Shown here piece after piece: positions 31,695-38,261 of a stretch of 38,261 nt of DNA. The stretch covers positions 1 through 38,261 of the forward strand of contig DETK01000019.1 in NCBI GenBank assembly GCA_002361615.1. The letters run 5' to 3'. A model generated the notes under the pieces. The model made no database searches and was not told where the DNA came from. It saw nothing but the letters and a program-made list of their open reading frames with translations. The DNA is from Bacteroidales bacterium UBA3290. GTDB taxonomy: Bacteria; Bacteroidota; Bacteroidia; Bacteroidales; UBA932. Every line of letters begins with the position of its first letter. Position 1 is the stretch's first letter. The translations under genes were made by a program, and so were the position numbers.

Positions 31695-32222
31695 ATGATG
31701 GAAAAGAATGAAGTCGTTTTCAAGAATGAGAAACTCACATGGTATCTGACATGTCTGCTCACAGTCGGATGCCTGGTCGCGGGTTATGTGTGGAAAGATT
31801 TCACAATTCTTATACTCCTTCTTTTTCTTATATATGAGTGCTTTGTAAAGTACCGACATTTAAAAAGGCGGATTATCCTGACAGAAAAAGGCTTCACAGA
31901 TGAAAACGGTTCTTTCTATGCATGGGATAGCATAGACCACTGTTTTTTCAGCAAGGCATCCATTGGTGCTCGTATTCTTGTCATTGTGTTTAAGGACAAG
32001 GATACACCAAATGCGCAGGTTGGCCTTGGCAACTACAATATCAAAAAAAGCGAATTTGAGGAAATCGTCGACCGCCTTTCTGGGAGAAACCTTATGCGTT
32101 ATGCCGATGAAGACATGTCGGTAGATAAAGAAAAGGAAAAGTCACAAATCAAAGGCGCACTCATAGGCTTGTTAATTTGCCTGAATATTTCCGCATTGAT
32201 ATTGTTATTCAGAAGTTTATGA
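31695..32222 (+). CDS. Hypothetical membrane protein with PH-like middle domain
   Basis: A 175-residue protein. Two hydrophobic segments (~residues 18-33 and 36-52) form an N-terminal hairpin. A middle domain follows (RRIILTEKGFTDENGSFYAW, DSIDHCFF, ARILVIVFKDKD), with strands resembling a bacterial PH domain. Then comes a charged linker and a third membrane helix at the C-terminus (GALIGLLICLNISALILLF). Function unknown. The start is chosen as the first of two adjacent ATG codons; an upstream in-frame TTG lies inside the -7 box and is unlikely. It is the only plus-strand gene I would call real in the accessory island. Confidence 0.65.
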   Translation: MMEKNEVVFKNEKLTWYLTCLLTVGCLVAGYVWKDFTILILLLFLIYECFVKYRHLKRRIILTEKGFTDENGSFYAWDSIDHCFFSKASIGARILVIVFKDKDTPNAQVGLGNYNIKKSEFEEIVDRLSGRNLMRYADEDMSVDKEKEKSQIKGALIGLLICLNISALILLFRSL

Positions 32223-32275
32223 TGTTTGCCGCTCCGAGACACTTCGATAGTCTGTTCTACAATTCTTATCTTTCC

Positions 32276-33160
32276 CTAAGATTCATCTAAAGCCCAGCAG
32301 TGGGAGTCCAAATCAAACCAGAGTTCATCGCCAACCTGCATATAAAACCTATTCGGTGTATTGATGGCAAATTGGCCGAAGTTCCGTTCGAGATCGCCAT
32401 CGGTATCGGGTTTGATGTCCCCGTCAAAGATGATGATGCCGTGTGGCGATATCGTAGATAGCAACTTGACCTTTATCCGTTGTTGGCCAAAGTCAATGTC
32501 CGTTATTATTCCTTTTGGCAACGCGTCACAATTATCGGCAGATAACCAGATGTCTTGCTCTTCAGCCGTTGAGCAACCATAGGGATATTGAAAAAACACA
32601 AGGCCTCCTTTACGGATTCCTTCTTCTTTAAGTTCTCGTCGTGTCTCAGATATTCCCTTTCTCATTCTCCACCATTCCTTATGGAAATACTTGGTTATCT
32701 CCTTCATACGAATAACTTCGACTCCATAGTTTTCTCCATTGTCGAGGTCGAAATCTTCCTCCACAGGATACACCATCCCTTTGATTTTCTTCTTGTAAAA
32801 AGCCTTGAGAATCTCGTGTGACATAGCGTCGGGATGATTAACCTGTCTATCGCGGAAGTACCTTTGGAGACGAGAACCGCCCCATAATCCCCAGTTGTTT
32901 CTCATCCACATCCCTATTCCCATATGGGCCATGGCAGTAAAATCCTCCAATGAAAGGGAATCGGCAACATATCGTTTCTCTTCTACACTCAGGATGATAC
33001 CCAGAGAATCAATCGCTTCGTCAATGTCTTTAGGAATATAGACCCCGTCAATTCTTTCAACGAGATATCGATAATCACGCTGGTATGAGACCTTCTTCTG
33101 TGCCGCTGATGAAGTGCAAAGAAGAAGTGTCAAAAATAACAAGAACAGTATTTTTTTCAT
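32276..33160 (-). CDS. DUF6794 domain-containing exported protein
   Basis: A 294-residue protein with a signal peptide (LLLCTSSAAQ cut) and a DUF6794-like domain near the start: DGVYIPKDIDEAIDSLGIIL, FTAMAHMGIGMWMRNNWGLW, then SRLQRYFRDRQVNHPDAMS. The usual family pattern is a PKDLDEAI helix, then GMWIRNNWGLW. The C-terminal half (DIDFGQQRIKVKLLSTISPHG) is unknown. The role of the family is not established. It stands alone on its strand between the PH-like membrane protein and a hairpin. Confidence 0.75.
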   Translation of the reverse strand: MKKILFLLFLTLLLCTSSAAQKKVSYQRDYRYLVERIDGVYIPKDIDEAIDSLGIILSVEEKRYVADSLSLEDFTAMAHMGIGMWMRNNWGLWGGSRLQRYFRDRQVNHPDAMSHEILKAFYKKKIKGMVYPVEEDFDLDNGENYGVEVIRMKEITKYFHKEWWRMRKGISETRRELKEEGIRKGGLVFFQYPYGCSTAEEQDIWLSADNCDALPKGIITDIDFGQQRIKVKLLSTISPHGIIIFDGDIKPDTDGDLERNFGQFAINTPNRFYMQVGDELWFDLDSHCWALDES

Positions 33161-33226
33161 AGGGACTATTGTGTTGCATTCATTCCATGGAGTTCAACCT
33201 CTTGATAAACAATGATTTCCTGAAAT

Positions 33227-33253
33227 CAGCCCTCCTCTCACAAAGGAGGGCTG
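33227..33253. terminator. Strong hairpin, possible terminator
   Basis: CAGCCCTCCT (33227-33236) pairs perfectly with AGGAGGGCTG (33244-33253) across a 7-nt loop, followed by TTTCTC. The T-run is short, so termination strength is uncertain. It lies between two minus-strand genes and could end the gene at 33316-33873. Confidence 0.5.
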
Positions 33254-33315
33254 TTTCTCGCATTTAGCTGAATATCATCCGCTTACGCTCCACGCCACCT
33301 TCTGTTAAGTACTTC

Positions 33316-33873
33316 CTACCGCCTCCTCGTATAAAAAACGTTGCCTGAAATGACATGATTGAACAGCAGCTTTATCCTGTCCCCATTATCCAATTTCAAA
33401 TCCACCCGAACAGGACCTGGGGACACATCCTCTGTCAAATGAGCAGATCCTCTGAAATGGGCTTTGGCAGTATGGTGCGAAAAAATGTATTTAAAATCTC
33501 TACTTATGATTGAAATGAAAAGAATATGAACGGAGCATCGGGCCGAAAAGGTCAATCGATTGTTTTCGATTTTACAAGCATCTTTCGGAATGCCCAACAA
33601 GATACAATAATCTCCAGAATCTCTCCTTTCGTTGGCGGATATCAAACAGGATAATTCAACTAACTCTTCCCCTGAAGCATAGGAATAAAGAATGTCAGGA
33701 TAGTATTCAGAAAAGAAACAGCTGTCGCTGAAGTGAAGATCACAGGCGGCATCTTCTTTAAAATACATGCCGGAAACAGCCGTCTCCTCCTCTTGTAATT
33801 CAAAAACACTGCAAGAAGACAAGGCCAGCAATAAGATCTGCATCACCAGGATGCACAATGGTTGTTTTTTCAT
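33316..33873 (-). CDS. Hypothetical lipoprotein
   Basis: A 185-residue lipoprotein (lipobox LLLALSSC, Cys21). The mature part contains SDSCFFSEYYPDILYSYASG, CKIENNRLTFSARCSVHILF and a C-terminal VRVDLKLDNGDRIKLLFNHV strand. It is probably a beta-sandwich. The family is not recognised. It lies 25 bp from the OM barrel gene on the same strand. Confidence 0.65.
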   Translation of the reverse strand: MKKQPLCILVMQILLLALSSCSVFELQEEETAVSGMYFKEDAACDLHFSDSCFFSEYYPDILYSYASGEELVELSCLISANERRDSGDYCILLGIPKDACKIENNRLTFSARCSVHILFISIISRDFKYIFSHHTAKAHFRGSAHLTEDVSPGPVRVDLKLDNGDRIKLLFNHVISGNVFYTRRR

Positions 33874-33898
33874 CTCTGAAGGTTTATTGTCCAGGTGT

Positions 33899-34591
33899 CT
33901 AGAAATGGAAGCCGCAAGTGAAGGAGATGCGATCCAGATAAGTGGGGATTCGTGTCGGGCTGTCCGTGTATTGTGGGTAAGGAATGCGAATGTTGCGGAC
34001 GCCGAGGTTGGCTTCGAGGCCCCACTGCCAGTGTTTGCCGGCCCGGAAGGTAATGCTTGGCTGGACGGCGTAGTCGAAATGGTAGAATTTATCCTTGCCG
34101 TTCAACGGGTCGCCGGGATCGGCATCGATGTAGTAAGGACTTTGATAAAAGATATAGGAAACATCAGGACCTAGGCCGAAAATGATGCCGACGCCACCTG
34201 CGTCAAGATGATATCGAAGGGAACAGAAAGCGTCCAGGCTGCCCAGCAAGTCAACGTCTCCGCCGATGGAACCAATTAACCAGAGGCTCTGCACGTCACC
34301 GCGGAGGCCGGCACCGGGCATCAATGACCAGGGACCGCCAAGCTGGATGTCGAGGCCGTAAGAGATTCTAGAGGATGAACTCAGATAGTACAGGAGATAT
34401 GAGGGAATGGATTTGGGGTTGTTCCGGACATACTTAAAGAGTTCTTTAACTTGGCCAAGCCTGCTTCCGCCCGTTTCGACAAACATGCCCTGGCTGAACT
34501 GGATGTTGCTTTCAACGCCTTTACCGTTCTGTGCAAATATAACCCCCGTCGCGAGAAAAAAGACAAAGAGGACAATAAGGATTCGTTTCAT
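33899..34591 (-). CDS. Outer-membrane beta-barrel protein
   Basis: A 230-residue exported barrel: signal peptide (FLATGVIFAQ cut), then amphipathic strands such as RISYGLDIQLGGPWSLMPGA, LDAFCSLRYHLDAGGVGIIF and the terminal LDRISFTCGFHF ending in Phe. The start is set at MKRILIVLF to keep a normal signal peptide, removing 21 residues. No specific transporter family was recognised; it resembles small PorT/opacity-type barrels. Confidence 0.75.
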   Translation of the reverse strand: MKRILIVLFVFFLATGVIFAQNGKGVESNIQFSQGMFVETGGSRLGQVKELFKYVRNNPKSIPSYLLYYLSSSSRISYGLDIQLGGPWSLMPGAGLRGDVQSLWLIGSIGGDVDLLGSLDAFCSLRYHLDAGGVGIIFGLGPDVSYIFYQSPYYIDADPGDPLNGKDKFYHFDYAVQPSITFRAGKHWQWGLEANLGVRNIRIPYPQYTDSPTRIPTYLDRISFTCGFHF

Positions 34592-34661
34592 GATGCTCAA
34601 TATGTGATGTGATGTATATTCTAGATGCAGTTGACCCATAAAACGTTGCGTCATAGGTTAA

Positions 34662-34910
34662 TCAGAACGTGAATCCCAGCCGGATGAAGAGGGATTGGGG
34701 TCTGGTTGTCATAAAGACCCTTCGTCCATCGGCATAAAAGGTCTCTGTGGTAACTTGTTCATTATAAAAGCTGGTCAGGGCCTGTTCATAGCCGATCTTC
34801 AGGGCAATGAAGTTGAACTTCATCAACACGCCTGCCTGCCAACCGAATAATGTGGGATTAGTTGCATCGTAATTCGGAACCCAATTAAGAAAATTAATCT
34901 TACACGGCAA
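34662..34910 (-). pseudogene. C-terminal fragment of an outer-membrane barrel gene
   Basis: An 82-codon frame without an ATG (it starts at a TTG, and the frame runs on into repeat R6). The peptide has barrel strands: GWQAGVLMKFNFIALKIGYE and the terminal RPQSLFIRLGFTF with a C-terminal Phe. This is the typical end of an OM barrel, whose N-terminal part and signal peptide are missing. The break coincides with repeat R6 at 34935. It follows the 33899-34591 barrel gene's start by ~70 bp on the same strand and may be a lost paralogue. Confidence 0.6.
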
Positions 34911-34934
34911 AATCGAGGACTCGACAATTAACCC

Positions 34935-35120
34935 GTAAGCGACTGACTATCATACAATTAATAAATAATCGCCTTTCAGCCTTCAAATACGGGCTTGTAA
35001 GGTATTTCCACAGAATGAAAATTCAGCCTCTATTTTCCATTCTGTGGCCGGAAATCGCTTGCATTTGCCCGATTCGGGGCCACAGAATGGATTCTGGCCC
35101 CGAATCTTCATTCTATGGCC
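34935..35120. repeat. Repeat R6: leader plus two CCACAGAATG-type hairpins, no core
   Basis: 34935-35017 matches the R2 leader (74 of 83 bases). First hairpin CCACAGAATG (35008-35017) / CATTCTGTGG (35038-35047). Second GGCCACAGAATG (35078-35089) / CATTCTATGGCC (35109-35120), one mismatch. A third pair, GATTCGGGGCC (35071-35081) / GGCCCCGAATC (35096-35106), is perfect over 11 bp and overlaps the second, so only one of them can form at a time. It lies between a barrel fragment and the end of tilS. The CGCGACGACA core is absent. Confidence 0.7.
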
Positions 35121-35157
35121 GTGCCGCCGGCCGGGCAGACCCGGAACAGACAATCAG

Positions 35158-36546
35158 CTAGGCGGGCAGCAGGGAGATGGCGGCGACCCTGCGTGTAGCT
35201 GGGGTAATTTTGAAGCGGTCGTCGATGCGGCGGCCGGCGATGGCGACGATGATTTCGTCGCCATTTTCGTTGGTGGTGGTGACGACCACTTCGCGGCGTT
35301 TCTGCTCCACGTCGAGCTTGAGGTCGGTAAAGAAGTCGCTGAGGAGTTTGGTGCCGCGGTGCATGCCGAAGGGGCGGAAGCGGTCTCCTTCGCGCGGGGC
35401 GCGGGCGGCGAGGGGGAGGCGGACCTTGTCGGCGTCGATGAAAAGGACGTCGTCGGGTTTCTGTTTCGGGTCGAAGCCCGGCGTTACGGTGAATGTGCGG
35501 ACGTCAAGGCGGAACGTCAGGTCGTCCGGGGCGGCGGCGGCCAAGGGATAGACGCGCAGTTCATTGCGGTCCTTGACCAGGCGATGGGTCGGCGAGAGGA
35601 ACTCCTTACCGCTCAGGGCTTCCAGCGAGCGCTCGATCTGGTCGAGCTGGTCGGGGTTGAAGCCGTAGCCTTCCAGCAGTCGGTAGAGCCACCAGCCTGT
35701 CTGCCCTTTGCGCAGCAAGGCGGGGATGTCGATGGCCAGCACGGCGTCCTGCCCGTGGCTGACGCTGTCGCGGGAGACGCTGTCGCGGCAGAGGCTGTCG
35801 CGGCAGAGGCTGTCGCGTCCCGCGGCAAAGACCTGGTCGAGCAGTTGCTCCATCTGGCCGAAATGACGCATCTCCCTGCGGAAGGTCTCGAGGAACGAGG
35901 GATTGATCCGGGCCAGTTCGGGGAACACTTCGTGCCGGATGCGGTTGCGAGGGATGGAGATGTCGGCATTGGTCGCGTCGATGCGGAATTCGACGCCGGC
36001 GCGGACGGCATGGGCTTCGATCTCGCGGCGGGAGAAGTTCAGCAGGGGGCGGATCAGCGTCACGTCTTCCGCGCCTGGCAGCGGGACGGATGCCCGGATG
36101 CCGGACATTCCGCGCATGCCCGTGCCGCGCAGCAAGTGCAGCAGCAGCGTCTCGGCACTGTCGTCGAGATTGTGGGCTACGGCCAGGTGCGTGAAGCCCT
36201 GTTCGCGGCACAGCTGCGCGAACCAGCTGTAGCGCAGTTCGCGCGCCGCCATTTCCACGGACAGGCCGTGGTCGGCAGCATACGCGGCGGCATCGGCTTC
36301 CTGCCGGAAGAACGGCACGTCGTGTGCGCCGCACCACGCAGCCACCAGGGCCTCATCGCCGTCGCTGTCGGCACCCCGCAGCTGAAAATTGACGTGCGCC
36401 ACGGCCAGGGGAAGCCGCAGCGCACTGTGGAGGAAAAGGTCCGCCATCGTCATCGAATCGACACCACCGCTCACGGCCAGCAGCACCCGGGCATCCGGGC
36501 ATCCGTCCGTAAGCTGCGCCAACGCGCTGTCGAAGCGGTCCTGCAT
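35158..36546 (-). CDS. tilS: tRNA(Ile)-lysidine synthetase
   Basis: A 462-residue enzyme that adds lysine to C34 of the tRNA-Ile CAU anticodon. N-terminal PP-loop ATPase: LLAVSGGVDSMTMADLF (residues ~22-38), then AVAHVNFQLRG, SWFAQLCREQG and VAHNLDDSAETLLLHLLRG. The C-terminal TilS domain is seen near the end (RPFGMHRGTKLLSDFF). Between the domains lies a four-fold DSLCR/DSVSR-like repeat (about residues 243-262). The start is the ATG at 36546, because an upstream TTG overlaps nothing useful. It follows the DUF3078 gene by 6 bp. Confidence 0.93.
   Translation of the reverse strand: MQDRFDSALAQLTDGCPDARVLLAVSGGVDSMTMADLFLHSALRLPLAVAHVNFQLRGADSDGDEALVAAWCGAHDVPFFRQEADAAAYAADHGLSVEMAARELRYSWFAQLCREQGFTHLAVAHNLDDSAETLLLHLLRGTGMRGMSGIRASVPLPGAEDVTLIRPLLNFSRREIEAHAVRAGVEFRIDATNADISIPRNRIRHEVFPELARINPSFLETFRREMRHFGQMEQLLDQVFAAGRDSLCRDSLCRDSVSRDSVSHGQDAVLAIDIPALLRKGQTGWWLYRLLEGYGFNPDQLDQIERSLEALSGKEFLSPTHRLVKDRNELRVYPLAAAAPDDLTFRLDVRTFTVTPGFDPKQKPDDVLFIDADKVRLPLAARAPREGDRFRPFGMHRGTKLLSDFFTDLKLDVEQKRREVVVTTTNENGDEIIVAIAGRRIDDRFKITPATRRVAAISLLPA
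35761..35820. repeat. 15-bp x4 tandem repeat inside tilS
   Basis: Four units of 15 bp (GACGCTGTCGCGGGA, GACGCTGTCGCGGCA, GAGGCTGTCGCGGCA, GAGGCTGTCGCGTCC) fill exactly 60 bases. They keep the tilS frame, adding DSLCR/DSVS-type pentapeptides between its two domains. Such repeats can change copy number by slippage. Confidence 0.85.
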
Positions 36547-36552
36547 CAAAAA

Positions 36553-37458
36553 CTATTTCTTCTTCTCGCCGAAGGTGTAGGTGAATCCGATGGAGAAGAG
36601 CTCCTTGAACTGGATGCCCTTGCCGTCGTAGTACTCGTCCTTCGTACCCTTGCGGAGCTTCGGGACCAGCACATTGTCGTCGTAGATCATGTTGGTGCGG
36701 AGCGTCACCGAGAAGAACTTCGTGATCTTGGCTTCGGCGTTGACATCCCAGAGCACCTTGATGTTCTGCGGTTTGTTGAGATAGTCGGAGAAGAGGACCA
36801 GCGAAGTGCCCACCTTGAAATCCTGCACCTCCAGTTTGGCGTCCACCTTCAGCTGGGCACCGAGTTCAAACCGGGCGAACTGGTCTTCGGCATTGCCGTA
36901 ACGCGCACGGAGCTCCTGGGGTTTGACCATCGTCACCTTGCCTGTCAGAGGCGCAAAGTTGATGGCCACGTTCTTGGCCGGTGTATAGTCGATACCAAGA
37001 CCTAGCGAAGTATAGGCAGGGGCGAAGAAATCCGACACCAGCTCGACATCGCCTTTATAGCCCGGCGCGAACTGGGTCCGGAAGTTGAAGACGGCCGAAA
37101 GATAGAACTTCTCGGCGGCCTTGTAGCCCAGCTTGCTGTCGAAAATCAGCCGGTCGTCACTCTTTTTGAAACCGGTCTCGAAGCTCTCGATGAAGCCGTA
37201 ACCGGCCTGCAATTCATTGGCCCAAAGGATCTTTCCCTTGGTCAGGTTGGCATATAGGTCGGCATAGGTATTGAGGGTCAGCTGCCCGGCGCCGCCCGCC
37301 GCCCACTGCATCAGGGACAGCTGGGAGAAACCGATGGTCGTGGCGATTCCCTTGTTCCATTCCGCCTTGGGTGCTTCTTCCGCGGCAGGAGCCGCTTCCT
37401 GGGCAAAGAGGGAAAGGGTGGCAAAAATGGCACAAACGGCCAGGAATAGTCTTTTCAT
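36553..37458 (-). CDS. DUF3078 domain-containing protein
   Basis: A 301-residue exported protein of the Bacteroidota-specific DUF3078 family. Signal peptide (TLSLFAQ cut), then an Ala/Glu-rich linker, then the family start WNKGIATTIGFSQLSLMQWA and AGGAGQLTLNTYADLYANL. Barrel-like strands follow and a terminal LFSIGFTYTFG. It is probably an outer-membrane barrel of unknown cargo. It is in an operon with proS upstream (11-bp gap) and tilS downstream (6-bp gap). Confidence 0.9.
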   Translation of the reverse strand: MKRLFLAVCAIFATLSLFAQEAAPAAEEAPKAEWNKGIATTIGFSQLSLMQWAAGGAGQLTLNTYADLYANLTKGKILWANELQAGYGFIESFETGFKKSDDRLIFDSKLGYKAAEKFYLSAVFNFRTQFAPGYKGDVELVSDFFAPAYTSLGLGIDYTPAKNVAINFAPLTGKVTMVKPQELRARYGNAEDQFARFELGAQLKVDAKLEVQDFKVGTSLVLFSDYLNKPQNIKVLWDVNAEAKITKFFSVTLRTNMIYDDNVLVPKLRKGTKDEYYDGKGIQFKELFSIGFTYTFGEKKK

Positions 37459-37469
37459 GATATGTCAGA

Positions 37470-38261
37470 TTAATAAGCTCTTGCAAAAATGACCCTGCGC
37501 TGCGAAGGTCTGCCGCTGTAGACGCACTTGCCTTCTTCCTCGCACACGCACGAGTCGATGGGGATGCAACGGATCGTGGCCTTGGTCAGATCCTTGATCT
37601 TCTCTTCGGTTTCGGGCGTGCCGTCCCAGTGGCAGAGCAGGAAGCCGCCCTTTTCGATCTCGACCAGGAACTCTTCCCAGGTATCGACCTTTCGGATATT
37701 CGCATCGCGGAAGGCCAGTGCCTTGGCGTACAGGTTCTTCTGGATTTCGTCCATCAGGGCGGCCACGTGGTCGGCGAGGCCTTCCTGCGGGATATTTTCC
37801 TTGGTGGAGGTGTCGCGGCGGGCCAGCTCCACGTGGCCGCCTTCGAGGTCGCGCGGACCGATGACCACGCGCACCGGCACACCCTTGAGCTCCCATTCTG
37901 CGAACTTGAAGCCCGGGCGGAGATTGTCGCGGTCGTCGATCTTGACGCTCAACCCCTTAGCTTCGAATTCGGCCTTGAGTTCCTGCATCCGCGCCAGGAT
38001 TGCCTCCCGCTCCTCGTCTTTCTTGTAGATCGGCACCATCACGACCTGGATCGGGGCGAGGGCCGGCGGCAGCACGAGACCGTTGTTGTCGCTGTGGCAC
38101 ATGATCAGGGCGCCCATCAGGCGGGTCGATACGCCCCACGAGGTGGCCCACACGTACTCGAGCTTGCCTTCCTTGTTGGCGAACTGCACGTCGAAGGCCT
38201 TGGCGAAATTCTGGCCCAGGAAGTGCGAGGTGCCGGCCTGCAGGGCCTTGCCGTCCTGCAT
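37470..38261 (-). CDS. proS: Prolyl-tRNA synthetase (partial, cut by window edge)
   Basis: The last 263 residues of a class II prolyl-tRNA synthetase. The frame is open to the window edge, so the N-terminal part lies beyond it. Visible: LQAGTSHFLGQNFAKAFDV (motif near the active site), VWATSWGVSTRLMGALIMCH (class II motif 3 region), the anticodon-binding domain from ~residue 70 (PIQVVMVPIYKKDEEREAIL, VRVVIGPRDLEGGHVELARR), and a zinc-domain-like C-terminus with CVCEEEGKCVYSGRPSQRRV. This is the eukaryotic/archaeal-type (ProS type 3) form usual in Bacteroidota. Confidence 0.92.
   Translation of the reverse strand: MQDGKALQAGTSHFLGQNFAKAFDVQFANKEGKLEYVWATSWGVSTRLMGALIMCHSDNNGLVLPPALAPIQVVMVPIYKKDEEREAILARMQELKAEFEAKGLSVKIDDRDNLRPGFKFAEWELKGVPVRVVIGPRDLEGGHVELARRDTSTKENIPQEGLADHVAALMDEIQKNLYAKALAFRDANIRKVDTWEEFLVEIEKGGFLLCHWDGTPETEEKIKDLTKATIRCIPIDSCVCEEEGKCVYSGRPSQRRVIFARAY

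Noticed and set aside
35044..37005. Long plus-strand frame of 653 codons
   Set aside because: It covers tilS and DUF3078 in antisense and crosses repeat R6; no domain is visible.

Overview
The window looks like a piece of a chromosome from a GC-rich member of the Bacteroidales (phylum Bacteroidota). The signs are a DAHP synthase-chorismate mutase fusion, a bacterial serine palmitoyltransferase, a DUF3078 protein, a SusC-type plug protein, TonB-dependent outer-membrane proteins, many small lipoproteins, and several TAnnTTTG -7 boxes, some with a TTTG -33 box, as used by the Bacteroidota primary sigma factor. No rRNA, tRNA, CRISPR array, transposase or integrase gene was recognised.

Layout. 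Positions 1-1624 form a small cluster (TIGR04076 protein, DUF3784 membrane protein, a deleted YhfC-type membrane protease, a flavin-binding PNPOx-like protein). It starts at what looks like an IS3-family end and has the look of genes common in Clostridia. Positions 1638-15000 are mostly housekeeping: exonuclease III, a secreted M28 peptidase, a DUF389 membrane protein, DAHP synthase-chorismate mutase, serine palmitoyltransferase, a stand-alone TonB plug lipoprotein, small lipoproteins, histidyl-tRNA synthetase and a C69 dipeptidase. A tight six-gene minus-strand operon runs from 21393 down to 13079: SppA, a beta-helix protein, a GH9-polysaccharide deacetylase fusion, an MgtC-like protein and the two subunits of an NfnAB/glutamate-synthase-like flavoenzyme. 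It is divergent from a metal-handling operon at 21463-24630 (His-rich exported protein, TonB receptor, exported HMA protein).

From about 24650 to 35125 the base composition drops visibly and the content becomes accessory: lipoproteins, small membrane proteins, outer-membrane barrels, a DUF6794 protein and a P-loop ATPase, nearly all on the minus strand. This stretch holds the most unusual signal in the window: a family of structured intergenic repeats (R1-R6 in the feature list). Most copies sit directly 3' of a minus-strand gene, and several lie beside a truncated gene. The core is a 111-122 bp double hairpin built on CGCGACGACA/TGTCGTCGCG arms. It is present three times (24650, 25734, 29060). 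A fourth site (27072-27137) keeps both flanks but lacks the core, which suggests that the core can be gained or lost as a unit. A second hairpin module (CCACAGAATG/CATTCTGTGG) accompanies some copies.

After the island the GC-rich core resumes with a minus-strand operon prolyl-tRNA synthetase (cut by the window edge) - DUF3078 protein - tilS. The tilS gene carries a 15-bp x4 in-frame tandem repeat. All functions are read from sequence motifs and remembered families; no database search was run.
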